Shown here piece after piece: positions 8,573 to 17,723 of a DNA stretch of 64,000 bases. Each line of letters begins with the position of its first letter. Positions within the stretch are counted from its first letter, which is position 1. Position numbers and translations under genes: made by a program. The notes beneath the pieces were generated by a model, which saw only the letters and a list, made by a program, of their open reading frames with translations, did not search any database and had not been told where the DNA came from. The stretch spans positions 3,348,001-3,412,000 of the forward strand of contig NZ_CP147838.1 in NCBI RefSeq assembly GCF_037338445.1. Direction: 5' to 3'. Origin of the DNA: Salinibaculum sp. SYNS191 (lineage in GTDB: Archaea; Halobacteriota; Halobacteria; Halobacteriales; Haloarculaceae).

Positions 8573-8584
8573 GGAACTCTCGCC

Positions 8585-9415
8585 CTAGACGAACGCGAGC
8601 GGGATCATCACGAGGAGTCCGGTGACCAGCCCCGCAGCCAGTTCCGGCCGGCCGTTCCGGGGGAGGCCCTGTCCGTCGTCCAGCGCCTCGGGGATGAACT
8701 CCGTCAGGACGAGGTACACCATCGCCCCGGCCGCGAATCCGAACCCGAAGGGCAGGAACTGCTTGGCCAGCGTGACGAAGTAGTAGGCGATGACCGCCCC
8801 GATGGGCTGGGGGAGACTGGAGAACACCGCCCACCAGACCATCCGCCACTCGCTGACGCCCATCGACCGGAGCGGAATCGAGATGGCGACGCCCTCCGGG
8901 ACGTTGTGGATGGAGATGGCGATGGTCATGAAGACGGCCAGAATCGGCAGCGTCAGCCCGCCCACCACGAGCGTGTCGGCGGCGGGCACGTTCTGGAGGC
9001 CCAGTTCCGCGAAGGAGACGCCCACCGCGACGCCCTCCGGGAAGCTGTGGACGGTCAGGATACCGAGGACGAGCACGAGTTTCTTGAAGTCGGCCTCCTC
9101 GTACTGTCTGGGGTCCACCTCCGCCCCCTCCAGCACCTCGTGTCCGACGACGACGAGGAGGACGCCCGCGACGACGCCGGGACCGATGGCGACGGCGGCG
9201 TCGACCCACGTCCCGTCGACGACGGCGAGCCCTTCGAGCACGAGTCCGAACAGCGACGCCGACACCATGATGCCCGACGCCAGCCCCCAGAGGACGACAT
9301 TCCAGCGGGTGCTGATGTCGTCGAAGACGAAGAAGGGGAGGGCACCGACGCCCGTCGCCAGCGCCGTCAGGAGTCCGGCGACGAAGACGAGAGCGAGGTT
9401 GTCCAGCGCGACCAT
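8585..9415 (-). CDS. ZIP-family divalent metal transporter
   Basis: This 276-residue membrane protein has eight predicted segments. The family's metal-binding helices IV and V are clear: HSFPEGVAVGVSF and HNVPEGVAISIPL. A short variable loop follows the third segment. It probably imports zinc or another divalent cation into the cytoplasm. The gene stands alone on this strand, ending 12 bases from the stop of the convergent lipoprotein gene. Confidence 0.92.
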   Translation of the reverse strand: MVALDNLALVFVAGLLTALATGVGALPFFVFDDISTRWNVVLWGLASGIMVSASLFGLVLEGLAVVDGTWVDAAVAIGPGVVAGVLLVVVGHEVLEGAEVDPRQYEEADFKKLVLVLGILTVHSFPEGVAVGVSFAELGLQNVPAADTLVVGGLTLPILAVFMTIAISIHNVPEGVAISIPLRSMGVSEWRMVWWAVFSSLPQPIGAVIAYYFVTLAKQFLPFGFGFAAGAMVYLVLTEFIPEALDDGQGLPRNGRPELAAGLVTGLLVMIPLAFV

Positions 9416-9483
9416 GTACGAGGGTAGGTTCGCCGCGCCATATAACTATCACGAAACTGATGTTTTTGGCGACCCTAAAGCAG

Positions 9484-10041
9484 TCACAGGGGGACGGCGT
9501 GCAGCGTCGAGTAGACCGGTCCGTCGTCGGTCAGGGTGCTCTCGGTGAGCCGGATCTCCTCGACGCGCAGCGTCCCGACGGTAGGGTCGCGGTTCCCCAC
9601 CACGTCCTGGACGAGTTCCTTCCCGCCGGCGTGTTGCATCCGCGCCAGCGTGGCGTGGGGCGTGAAGTCGTGGTCCTCCGCGTCGAAGCCCATCGCAACT
9701 GTCCGCTCCTCGATGGCCTCGTGCAGGCGGGTCAACTCCGCGCTGCCCTCGCGGACGCCAAGCCAGACCACGCTGATGTAGTCCAGGCTGGGGAAGACGC
9801 CGAGGCCGCCGAACTTGGCGGTGAACGGGTCGACGCCGCTGTCGGCGACGGCGGCTTCGAGTTCTTCGACCAGTTCCGGCACGCGGTCGGGGTCGGTGTC
9901 GCCGAGGAACTTCATCGTGACGTGAGCCTGTGCCGGGTCGGTGACGTTCAGTCCGCTGGCGTCCGCGAGGAGCTCCTGGACGGCCGCGACCTCCTCGGCG
10001 AGGCCGTCGAGGTCGACGCTGACGAACAGCCGTTTGCTCAT
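9484..10041 (-). CDS. thpR: RNA 2',3'-cyclic phosphodiesterase (2'-5' RNA ligase family)
   Basis: This 185-residue 2H phosphoesterase has the two defining motifs HVTMKF (near residue 45) and HATLAR (near 130). It begins MSKRLFVSVDLD, which fixes the start; a longer upstream frame is not conserved in character. Members act on 2',3'-cyclic phosphate RNA ends and can ligate tRNA halves in vitro. It faces away from the TPR gene, with 82 bases between their starts. Confidence 0.93.
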   Translation of the reverse strand: MSKRLFVSVDLDGLAEEVAAVQELLADASGLNVTDPAQAHVTMKFLGDTDPDRVPELVEELEAAVADSGVDPFTAKFGGLGVFPSLDYISVVWLGVREGSAELTRLHEAIEERTVAMGFDAEDHDFTPHATLARMQHAGGKELVQDVVGNRDPTVGTLRVEEIRLTESTLTDDGPVYSTLHAVPL

Positions 10042-10123
10042 ACCCTTCGTTCCCGCTCTCGTCGCTTGAATCCAGCGCCCGCGGGACGTAGCCCTTAACC
10101 TTCCTGCCCGCGAAACGGTGGAC

Positions 10124-10852
10124 ATGACCGACGACCCCAAGGACCACAAGTTCTCGGAGGGCCAGGGGTTCAACGACCCCTACGACGCCTTCGACATCGA
10201 CCCGCCGGAACTGGAGGTCGACCCCGACCAGGTCGACCCGGTCGACTCCCGCGTGCTGACGGACATGCTCGACGAGCACAACGTCGGCGCGGAGGACGTC
10301 GACGCCGACTCGCTGGTCGACGTGGGACTGGAGTACATCCGCATCAACCGCCACGAGCAGGCCACGGAGGCCTTCGAGCGGGCCGCCCGCTACGCCGAGG
10401 ACGACCTGGTCGAGCAGGAGGCCTGGGTGAACAAGGGCGCGGCCCACGCCGAACTGGAGGAGTACGACGCCGCCATCGGCGCGTACCAAGAAGCGCTTTC
10501 CATCGACGAGGACTCGGAACACGCCGCCACGGCCGAGACCAACCTCGCGTACGCGCTGTGGGAGTTCGGCCACACCGAGGAGGCTCTGGAACACGCCGAG
10601 CGCGCGGTCGAACTCGACCCCCGCTTCGGCCAGGCCTGGTACAACCGCGGCTTCTTCCTCAACGAGCGCGGCCTCGCGGAGGACGCGCTGAACTGCTTCG
10701 ACAACGCCCTGCGACTCGGGTTCAAGAACGTCGAACTCCTGGAGGAGAAGGCGGTCGCGCTGGAGGAAATCGGCGAGGACGAACGCGCCGAGGAGGTCGC
10801 CGAGGAGGCCGAGGAACTGCGCAAGCAGCAGGAAGAGAAGCTGGTGGAGTGA
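10124..10852 (+). CDS. Tetratricopeptide-repeat protein
   Basis: A protein of 242 residues with an acidic N-terminal tail (to about residue 60), then four to five TPR units (for example VGLEYIRINRHEQATEAFERA, AWVNKGAAHAELEEYDAAIG, AYALWEFGHTEEALEHAERA, AWYNRGFFLNERGLAEDAL) and a charged C-terminal coiled coil. It is a soluble scaffold for protein interactions; partners are unknown. The next gene (DUF424) starts two bases after its stop, so they are co-transcribed. A GTG two codons upstream is an alternative start. Confidence 0.88.
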   Translation: MTDDPKDHKFSEGQGFNDPYDAFDIDPPELEVDPDQVDPVDSRVLTDMLDEHNVGAEDVDADSLVDVGLEYIRINRHEQATEAFERAARYAEDDLVEQEAWVNKGAAHAELEEYDAAIGAYQEALSIDEDSEHAATAETNLAYALWEFGHTEEALEHAERAVELDPRFGQAWYNRGFFLNERGLAEDALNCFDNALRLGFKNVELLEEKAVALEEIGEDERAEEVAEEAEELRKQQEEKLVE

Positions 10853-10853
10853 G

Positions 10854-11168
10854 ATGGCGGCCCAGGACACGACCGAACTGCTGCTCAACGAACGCGACAC
10901 CCAGAAGGGCCTGCTCGTCTCCGTCTGCGACGCCGACGTCGTGGGCGAGACGTTCGAGAACGGCGACGTCTCGCTGACCGTCGAGGCCGAGTTCTACGAC
11001 GGTGACGAGGCCGACGAGGAAGCCGTCGTCCAGAGCCTGGCGCGCTGCTCGGTCGCCAACCTCGTCGGGACCCGCGCCGTCGGCCTGGCAATCGACCACG
11101 GCTTCGTCGACGAGGAGAACGTCCTCGACTTCGAGGGCACCCGCCACGCTCAACTGCTCTGGATGTAG
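10854..11168 (+). CDS. DUF424 family protein
   Basis: A 104-residue archaeal protein of the DUF424 family (LLLNERDTQKGLLVSVCDADV, then GETFENGDVSLTV and AIDHGFVDEENVLDFEG). The family is conserved throughout archaea; a role near translation or RNA has been suggested because of gene neighbourhoods, but there is no activity that I can state. It is coupled to the TPR gene upstream (start two bases after its stop). Confidence 0.9.
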   Translation: MAAQDTTELLLNERDTQKGLLVSVCDADVVGETFENGDVSLTVEAEFYDGDEADEEAVVQSLARCSVANLVGTRAVGLAIDHGFVDEENVLDFEGTRHAQLLWM

Positions 11169-11247
11169 CACGCCCCGTTTTCGTCTCCGCCAAGCAGAGT
11201 TTAGGCAAACCGAAGAACAATTAGCCGTCCAGTCACTTCTAGCAACA

Positions 11248-12489
11248 ATGGCAACTACCGAGTCCGACGTGCTCGACGTCGAGCGGATACGGGAGGACTT
11301 CCCCATCCTGCAGCGGGAGTTCGACGGGACGCAACTGGTCTACCTGGACAACGCGGCCACCTCGCAGACGCCCGACCAGGTGGTCGACGCCATCGCCCAC
11401 TACTACCGCCACACCAACGCCAACGTCCACCGCGGACTCCACCAGTTGAGCCAGGAGGCCTCCATCGCATACGAGGAGGCCCACGACCGCGTCGCCGACT
11501 TCATCGGCGCCGAGGGCCGCGAGGAGGTCGTCTTCACGAAGAACACCACCGAGAGCATGAACACCGTCGCCTACGCGTGGGGCCTGGCGGAACTCGGTCC
11601 CGGCGACGAAATCGTGATGACGGAGATGGAACACCACGCCGCGCTGGTCACCTGGCAGCAGATAGCCAAGAAGACCGGCGCGGAGGTGAAGTACATCCCC
11701 GTCGACGAGGAGGGCTACCTCGACATGGACGCCGCCCGCGACCTCATCACCGACGACACGAAGATGGTCAGCGTCGTCCACGTCTCGAACACGCTGGGGA
11801 CCATCAACCCGGTCTCGGAACTCGCGGACATCGCCCACGACCACGGCGCCTACATCTTCGTCGACGGTGCCCAGTCAGTCCCGCACATGCCCGTCGACGT
11901 CCAGGATATCGACGCCGACTTCTTCGCCTTCTCGGGCCACAAGATGTGCGGCCCGACGGGCATCGGCGTCCTCTACGGCAAGGAGCACATCCTGGAGGAG
12001 ATGGAGCCCTACCTCTACGGCGGGATGATGATTTCGAAGGTGACCTTCGAGGACTCGACGTGGCACGAACTCCCCTGGAAGTTCGAGGCCGGCACGCCGG
12101 TCATCGCCCAGGGCATCGCGCTGGCCGAGGCCATCGACTACCTGGAGGACATCGGTATGGAGAACGTCAGGCGCCACGGCGAGCAACTGGCGGAGTACGC
12201 CTACGACCGCCTCCAGGAGTTCGACGGCATCGACGTGTACGGCCCGCCGGGCGACGACCGCAGCGCGCTCGTGTCGTTCAACCTCGATTCGGTCCACGCA
12301 CACGACACAAGCGAGATACTCAACGAGTTCGCCGTCGCCATCCGCGCCGGGGACCACTGCACACAGCCGCTACACGACAAGCTCGGGGCACCCGCCTCCG
12401 CGCGAGCGTCGTTCTACCTCTACAACACGAGAGAGGAAGTCGACAAACTGGTCGAGGCGCTGGAAGCCACGGAGGACCTGTTTGCATGA
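11248..12489 (+). CDS. sufS: SufS-type cysteine desulfurase
   Basis: This 413-residue PLP enzyme removes sulfur from cysteine as a persulfide for Fe-S cluster assembly. The PLP lysine is K232 (FSGHKMCGPTG) and the persulfide cysteine is C371 (RAGDHCTQPLHDK), in the short class II loop of SufS/CsdA proteins. The start ATG 11248 directly precedes the conserved region beginning LDVERIREDFPIL. No sufBCD genes are adjacent. The sequence after the stop contains a second copy of the gene's last 29 bases (see repeat), suggesting local duplication. Confidence 0.93.
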   Translation: MATTESDVLDVERIREDFPILQREFDGTQLVYLDNAATSQTPDQVVDAIAHYYRHTNANVHRGLHQLSQEASIAYEEAHDRVADFIGAEGREEVVFTKNTTESMNTVAYAWGLAELGPGDEIVMTEMEHHAALVTWQQIAKKTGAEVKYIPVDEEGYLDMDAARDLITDDTKMVSVVHVSNTLGTINPVSELADIAHDHGAYIFVDGAQSVPHMPVDVQDIDADFFAFSGHKMCGPTGIGVLYGKEHILEEMEPYLYGGMMISKVTFEDSTWHELPWKFEAGTPVIAQGIALAEAIDYLEDIGMENVRRHGEQLAEYAYDRLQEFDGIDVYGPPGDDRSALVSFNLDSVHAHDTSEILNEFAVAIRAGDHCTQPLHDKLGAPASARASFYLYNTREEVDKLVEALEATEDLFA

Positions 12490-12539
12490 CACGTAGCCGG
12501 ACGGCCACGAGCGAAGCGACGGAGGACATGTTTGCGTGA
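12461..12539 (+). repeat. Duplicated 3' end of sufS
   Basis: The last 29 bases of sufS including the stop (12461-12489) recur 50 bases later (12511-12539) with 24 of 29 identical; both would encode EATED(L/M)FA-stop. The second copy is in a different frame from sufS and has no gene body of its own. Confidence 0.65.
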
Positions 12540-12569
12540 AGTACCTGCTCGCCTGATGGAGTCCGACCA

Positions 12570-12845
12570 GTGACAGACACCCGAACCTACCGCTGCCTGA
12601 ACTGTCTCGAACACACCGTCGAGCGGGAGTACGACGTGTCCCACATCTCGTTCACCTGCGACAACTGCGGTGAGTTCGGCCGCTTCGTCCACGACGGGGT
12701 CTACGCGAAGTACGAGGACTTCGAGGACTCCCCGCCGGACGCCCTCGCCTGGGACCGCCTCTCGCGGATGGAGAAGTTCAGGGTCGCCGAGCGCATCGTC
12801 CGGGCCGGCAAGACCCTGGACGACTTCGACGTCGGAAACGGCTGA
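12570..12845 (+). CDS. Small zinc-finger protein, haloarchaeal
   Basis: A 91-residue protein with a treble-clef or ribbon-like CxxC...CxxC (CLNCLEHT and CDNCGEFGRF) near the N-terminus and a helical C-terminal half (DRLSRMEKFRVAERIVRAGK). It begins at GTG 12570 with GGAG seven bases upstream. Proteins of this size with one zinc knuckle are common in haloarchaea and act in gene regulation or stress, but this one has no assignable function. Confidence 0.75.
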   Translation: MTDTRTYRCLNCLEHTVEREYDVSHISFTCDNCGEFGRFVHDGVYAKYEDFEDSPPDALAWDRLSRMEKFRVAERIVRAGKTLDDFDVGNG

Positions 12846-12966
12846 CCGGGCCGCTCGGGCCGTTTGCGCCGGTTTCTCGCGCGGAGCGATAGCATGCGTC
12901 CATACTGATTTATCTCGCTGCTGATTGTATTGTTATCTGACGAGATTCGTTCTCGCCGTGATTCCG

Positions 12967-14067
12967 ATGTTCACAACAGTCGGGCGACGCGCCGTCGCTC
13001 TCACACTCGTCGTCGTACTGCTCCTCGCTGCCGTCCCGGTCGCGAGTGCACAGGAGGTCCGTGGCGGTGGCGCCATCACCGTCCCTGCCGGCACCGTCCA
13101 CGAGGGCGACCTCTCGGTTGTCGGGGGAAGTGTTCTGGTCGACGGGACCGTCGACGGCTCCATCGAGGGCCTCGCCGGTTCCATCGTCGTCACCGGGACC
13201 GTCACCGGCGACATCGAGGCCGCCGCCGGTTCGGTGACCATCCAGGGCGTCGTCGAAGGCAACGTCGAGGCTGCCGCCGATACGGTGACCATCGCCAACG
13301 GCGGCCGCGTCGACGGTGACGTCGCCGCCGGCGCGCAGACGCTCGCTATCGACGGCATCGTCGGCGGGAACGTCGACGCCGGCGTGGCGACGCTGCGTCT
13401 CAGCGAGGCGACCGTCATCAGCGGGAACCTCCGCTACGGCTCGGGGACCACCGTTGTCGACGACGGTGCCACGGTTCTCGGGACGACCGAGCGCGTCGAC
13501 GGCATCTCCGTCGCCGTGCCCGCCCCGTTCGTCGGCGACTTCGATGTCGGCAGCGTCCTCCCGACGGGCGTGTTCGTGACTCTCGGCTTCGTCGTGAACT
13601 TCCTGCTGGGCGCGTTGCTCCTTGTGGTCGCGCCCCGCTTCGCCCGCCGCGTCACCGAGACCGGCACGACAGACGCCGTCCGCACTGGCGTCGCCGGCAT
13701 CGCCACCTTCGTCGGCGTCCCGGTGGCGCTCACCCTGACCGCCGTCACCATCGTCGGCATCCCGCTGGCGCTCGCTGGCTTCGGCGTGTACGCGCTCGTC
13801 CTCTGGCTGGCGTTCGTCTACGGCGCGCTGGTCGTCGGCACCTACCTGCTCGGCCTGACCGACCGCACCTCCGCGTGGGGTGCGCTGGCGGTCGGACTGG
13901 CCGTCCCCGCCGTCGCCTCCTTCGTGGACCTCGGCGGTATCGTGGGCTTCCTCTACCTCCTCTTTGGGCTGGGCGCGTTCACCCTGTCCGTGCTGGCGGT
14001 GCGCCGCGGCGGCGAGGGCGAGGTGGCGACCGAGGAGGTCCCGCCCCGGGACCCAGACCTCGCCTGA
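12967..14067 (+). CDS. Secreted bactofilin-like beta-helix protein with C-terminal membrane helices
   Basis: This 366-residue protein starts with a Sec signal (MFTTVGRRAVALTLVVVL... ending ASAQE). It is followed by about 160 residues of short right-handed beta-helix rungs with recurring G-x-V-x-G-x-V (DGTVDGSIEG, VTGTVTGDIE, VVEGNVEAA, GGRVDGDVAAG), like the polymer-forming DUF583/bactofilin fold. Residues about 195-355 hold four to five membrane helices. The beta-helix would face outside. Related proteins are annotated as polymer-forming cytoskeletal proteins. An AT-rich TATA-like stretch (TGATTTATCT, 12906-12915) lies upstream; GTG 12958 or TTG 12925 are alternative starts. Confidence 0.75.
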   Translation: MFTTVGRRAVALTLVVVLLLAAVPVASAQEVRGGGAITVPAGTVHEGDLSVVGGSVLVDGTVDGSIEGLAGSIVVTGTVTGDIEAAAGSVTIQGVVEGNVEAAADTVTIANGGRVDGDVAAGAQTLAIDGIVGGNVDAGVATLRLSEATVISGNLRYGSGTTVVDDGATVLGTTERVDGISVAVPAPFVGDFDVGSVLPTGVFVTLGFVVNFLLGALLLVVAPRFARRVTETGTTDAVRTGVAGIATFVGVPVALTLTAVTIVGIPLALAGFGVYALVLWLAFVYGALVVGTYLLGLTDRTSAWGALAVGLAVPAVASFVDLGGIVGFLYLLFGLGAFTLSVLAVRRGGEGEVATEEVPPRDPDLA

Positions 14068-14108
14068 ACAGCGAAGTTTCATTTTTCGCCGCGCCGTTTT
14101 CCGAACTG

Positions 14109-15104
14109 ATGGCTCTGGACACTGTGTCGCTGGGACGGACCGGACTGGAAGTCAGCGAACTCGCCTTCGGGACCTGGCGGTTCGGTCGCGAGACCGCCGC
14201 CGGCAACCTCGAAATCGACCGCGCGACCGCCCACGACCTGCTCGACGCCTACGAAGCGGCGGGCGGGCGCTTTATCGACACCGCCGATGTCTACGGCGGC
14301 GGGAAAAGCGAGTCCTGGATCGGCGACTGGCTCGACGAACGCGACCGGGAGGACTTCGTCGTCGCCTCGAAAATCTACTGGCCCACGCGCGAGGACGACC
14401 CCAACGGTGACGGCCTCAACCGCAAGCACCTCCGCCGGCAACTCGATGCGATGCTGGACCGCCTCGGTACCGACTACCTCGACCTGCTGTACATCCACCG
14501 CTGGGACGACGCCACGCCCGCCCGCGAGGTCATGCGCACGCTGGATGGCTTCGTCCAGGACGGCCGGGTCCACTACCTCGGCGCGTCGACGCTCGCGCCC
14601 AACGCCTGGAAGCTCGCCCGCGCCAACGACATCGCCGACCGCTACGGCTGGGAACCCTTCACCGTCACACAGCCCCGCTACAACCTCGTCAACCGCGAAA
14701 TCGAGGGCGAGTACCTGGACTTCTGCCGCGAGAACGGCATCGGCGTGGTGCCCTGGAGCCCGCTCGCACAGGGCTTTCTCACCGGCAAGTACGAGCGCGA
14801 CGCCGACCTGCCCGATGAGGCGACGGCCTCCGACAGCGAGGGCTGGGAGGAGCGCTATCTCACGCCGGAGAACTTCGACGCGCTGGACGTCGTCGAGACC
14901 GTCGCCGCCGAGGTCAACGCCTCGCCCGCGCAGGTCGCGCTGGCCTACCAGCTCCACCACCCCGATATCACCGCGCCCATCGTCGGCGCGCGGACCGTCG
15001 ACCAGCTGGAGGAGAACCTCGGCGCGGCCACCGTCGAGTTGACCGACGACCAGTTCGAGCGCCTGGAGGCGTCGAAGGCCGGCCCCTTCGACGACCTGCT
15101 GTGA
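14109..15104 (+). CDS. Aldo/keto reductase
   Basis: This 331-residue TIM-barrel NADPH oxidoreductase has the catalytic tetrad visible as Asp and Tyr in FIDTADVYGGG, Lys in VVASKIYW and His in DLLYIHRWD. The cofactor end PIVGARTVDQLEENL is conserved. It resembles YajO/potassium-channel-beta-type reductases; the substrate is unknown. It overlaps the dipeptide epimerase gene by four bases (GTGA), so the two are translated together. Confidence 0.92.
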   Translation: MALDTVSLGRTGLEVSELAFGTWRFGRETAAGNLEIDRATAHDLLDAYEAAGGRFIDTADVYGGGKSESWIGDWLDERDREDFVVASKIYWPTREDDPNGDGLNRKHLRRQLDAMLDRLGTDYLDLLYIHRWDDATPAREVMRTLDGFVQDGRVHYLGASTLAPNAWKLARANDIADRYGWEPFTVTQPRYNLVNREIEGEYLDFCRENGIGVVPWSPLAQGFLTGKYERDADLPDEATASDSEGWEERYLTPENFDALDVVETVAAEVNASPAQVALAYQLHHPDITAPIVGARTVDQLEENLGAATVELTDDQFERLEASKAGPFDDLL

Positions 15105-16138
15105 CGCTCTCGACGGACTTCGAGCGGGTGTCGCTCCCGCTCGCGGACCCCTTCGGCATCTCGCGGGGCACCACGGAGGCGGCCGAGAACGTCCTCGTCC
15201 GCGTCCAGGACGGCGACGGGAACGTCGGCGTCGGGGCCGCCGCGCCCAGCGAGTACTACGGCGAGACGCCCGACAGCGTGGCGACGGCATTGCCGGACCT
15301 GCTCGTTGCCGTCGAGGAGGTCGACGATCCCCACGCCCAGCAGCGCATCGCTCGCGCACTGCACGAACGGGCACCCGAGGCGGCATCGGCCTGCGGCGCC
15401 GTCTCCGTCGCCGTCCACGACCTGGCCGCTCGCCAGCAGGGCGAACCCCTCTATCGCCGCTGGGGACTGGACCCCGCGGCCGCGCCGGCCACCTCCTTCA
15501 CCATCGGCATCGACACACCCGAGCGGATGGGCGAGAAGGCCGCGAGTGCCCGCGAGGCCGGCTACCCGATTCTGAAGGTCAAACTCGGGACCGAGGACGA
15601 CCGCGCACGTATCGGTTCCATCCGCGAGGCCGCGCCGGAGGCGCGCATCCGCGTGGACGCGAACACGGCGTGGACGCCGGCGGAGGCAATCGAGCACACC
15701 AGCTGGCTGGCCGACCACGGCGTCGAGTTCGTCGAACAGCCGGTGCCGGCGGACGACATCGACGGCCTCCGCCGGGTCAGTGAGGAAGGTTCCCTGCCGG
15801 TCGCCGCCGACGAGTCCTGCGTCACCGCCGAAGACGTCCCCCGCGTCGCGGACGCCGTCGACATCGTCGTCGTCAAGGTCGACAAGTGCGGCGGCCTCCG
15901 CGCGGCGGCCCGCCAGATTGCGGCCGCCGACGCCCACGGTCTGGAGACGATGTTCGGCTGCATGGTCGCCTCGAACGCCGGCATGGCCGGAGCCTGCCAC
16001 CTCGCGCCGCTCGTCGACTACGCCGACCTCGACGGCGCTCTCCTGCTCGCCGACGACCCCTACGACGGGGTCCCGATGCCGGAGGGGAGACTCGCCCTCA
16101 CAGCGGTCGGGGCGGGGACGGGCGCGCGCCCGCGCTGA
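15101..16138 (+). CDS. Dipeptide epimerase-type enolase superfamily enzyme
   Basis: A 345-residue member of the muconate-lactonizing subgroup of the enolase superfamily. It shows the KxK acid/base motif (ILKVKLG), metal ligands in VDANTAW, FVEQP and AADES, and the second catalytic lysine in VVVKVDKCGG. These features suit L-Ala-D/L-Glu (dipeptide) epimerases, but o-succinylbenzoate synthases share them, so specificity is inferred. It starts at GTG 15101 within the stop of the aldo/keto reductase gene. Archaea lack murein, so the natural dipeptide is unclear. Confidence 0.8.
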   Translation: MTLSTDFERVSLPLADPFGISRGTTEAAENVLVRVQDGDGNVGVGAAAPSEYYGETPDSVATALPDLLVAVEEVDDPHAQQRIARALHERAPEAASACGAVSVAVHDLAARQQGEPLYRRWGLDPAAAPATSFTIGIDTPERMGEKAASAREAGYPILKVKLGTEDDRARIGSIREAAPEARIRVDANTAWTPAEAIEHTSWLADHGVEFVEQPVPADDIDGLRRVSEEGSLPVAADESCVTAEDVPRVADAVDIVVVKVDKCGGLRAAARQIAAADAHGLETMFGCMVASNAGMAGACHLAPLVDYADLDGALLLADDPYDGVPMPEGRLALTAVGAGTGARPR

Positions 16139-16181
16139 GAAGACAGTCGAGCAGGCGGTCGAGCGGCCGCCGTACCGTTCT

Positions 16182-17723
16182 CTACAGCCACTCGGCAAAC
16201 GAGGAGAGCGTGCGGCTCTGCCTGATGTACGTGTGTTGCATCCCCTCGATTGCCTCCGCGAGGGATTCCCCGGCGTCGAGTCGGTCGCGGACGCACTCCT
16301 TCTTCCAGACGCTCGGCGTCACGCCGGCCTCCCAGCGCGCCTCGATTGGCGAGAGGTAGTGGTCGACGTCCGCGGCCGGCACCTCGGCCTCGCGCAGGCC
16401 GCGGCGGGCGTACTCGAAGACCTCACCGAAAACCGTCTCCGCGTCGTCGGTCCGCTCGCCGTCGGCCGTGACCCAGGCGAGGTCGGCGTCCAGTCCGGAC
16501 TCGACTGCGCTGTAGAAACTCTCCTCGGCTGCTGCCCACGGCAACTCGGTCAGGGGGTGGCCGGTGGCGACCAGCCCGCGGACGAGCCCCGTCGTGAGCG
16601 CCTGCATCCCGACCACGTCGCGGACCGTCGGCTGAGTCGGGATTGGGCGGTACTCGATGCGCAGCGAGCGCTCGTCGTTCCGGGCGTCGATGTGGTCGCC
16701 CCCGACGACACAGCGCAGCCACCGCCAGTACGTCGAGCGCTTGTAGTCGAACTCCCAGTGCTGGTCGGCGAACGTGTCCCGCGGGGACTCGTCCAGCCAC
16801 TCCCGCAGGAAGGGGGCGTACAGGTCGTCCTCGACCACCCGCTCGGCGACTTCGGTGGCGTCGTCGAGGTCACGCGGCACGCGGACCTTCGGGTTCGGGC
16901 TGACGTTGACCGACTGCTCGAAGGCGGCGATGCGGAGCTCGTGGTGGGTCTCGTCGACCAGTCGGTGGGGGTCGTCGACATCGGTGTAGAGGTCGGGCGG
17001 CAGGAACGGGGCGTTCGTCCCGATTGCCAGCACCGGCCCCAGCGTCCGGATGGCGGCGTTGTAGTACTCGGGGAAGTCCTCGGCGCTGGGAATCTGGAGG
17101 TGGGGCTGGATGGAGGTGGCAAGCGACTCGAAAAGGATAGAAGGAAACGCCCGGTCGACGCCGGGCACCGAGAAGTCGATGTCGCCGCCGGCCAGGTCCA
17201 GCACTTCGTTGTCGATTGCGAGATAGCGGGGGTCCGGGCGCATGTTCCCGGCGATGCTCACGCCGTCGACCGTCTCGTGGCCCGAGAGATACGGGTCGCT
17301 GCCCGCGGCTGGCGGTATCGTCCACATCGCGTCCGGAACGAGTTCCTGGCCGTGCTCGCGGGCGGCCTGCTGTGCCGCCTCGAACCGCGCCGCGATGCTG
17401 TCCGCCTGCGCGGCCAGACCGTCGCCGTCCATCACGTTCGGCTCGGTGTTTATCTCGGCGTTGTGCAGGCCCAGTTCCTTGTTGGCGACGCCGTCGAAGA
17501 CGTCGTCGGACAGCGGCGTGAGGTGGCCGCCATCGCCGTCGTCCTCCCCGCGAGCGACGGCGTACACTTCCAGTTCCAGGCCGACCGCGAAGTCGGCGTT
17601 GTCCAGGTCGCCGGCCGCGATTGCCTCCCGGAGGGCGGCGGCCTGGCGCTCGACGCGCTCCTCGAACTCGGGTGTCGCGTCGCCGCCCAGCGAGCGGTTC
17701 ACGAGGTCTGTCGTCTCGCTCAT
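16182..17723 (-). CDS. GCS2-like carboxylate-amine ligase (glutamate-cysteine ligase family)
   Basis: A 513-residue protein of the glutamate-cysteine ligase type 2 (YbdK-like) superfamily. Visible signatures are VGLELEVYAV at the front, INTEPNV, the PHLQI strand, and RIEYRPIPTQPTVRDV near residue 370. Such enzymes join an amino acid to a carboxylate using ATP. Haloarchaea use gamma-glutamylcysteine as a thiol, but the known haloarchaeal ligase is shorter, so this may make a different compound. Its start overlaps the stop of the gamma-carbonic-anhydrase-like gene by four bases, indicating co-transcription from upstream. Confidence 0.65.
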   Translation of the reverse strand: MSETTDLVNRSLGGDATPEFEERVERQAAALREAIAAGDLDNADFAVGLELEVYAVARGEDDGDGGHLTPLSDDVFDGVANKELGLHNAEINTEPNVMDGDGLAAQADSIAARFEAAQQAAREHGQELVPDAMWTIPPAAGSDPYLSGHETVDGVSIAGNMRPDPRYLAIDNEVLDLAGGDIDFSVPGVDRAFPSILFESLATSIQPHLQIPSAEDFPEYYNAAIRTLGPVLAIGTNAPFLPPDLYTDVDDPHRLVDETHHELRIAAFEQSVNVSPNPKVRVPRDLDDATEVAERVVEDDLYAPFLREWLDESPRDTFADQHWEFDYKRSTYWRWLRCVVGGDHIDARNDERSLRIEYRPIPTQPTVRDVVGMQALTTGLVRGLVATGHPLTELPWAAAEESFYSAVESGLDADLAWVTADGERTDDAETVFGEVFEYARRGLREAEVPAADVDHYLSPIEARWEAGVTPSVWKKECVRDRLDAGESLAEAIEGMQHTYIRQSRTLSSFAEWL

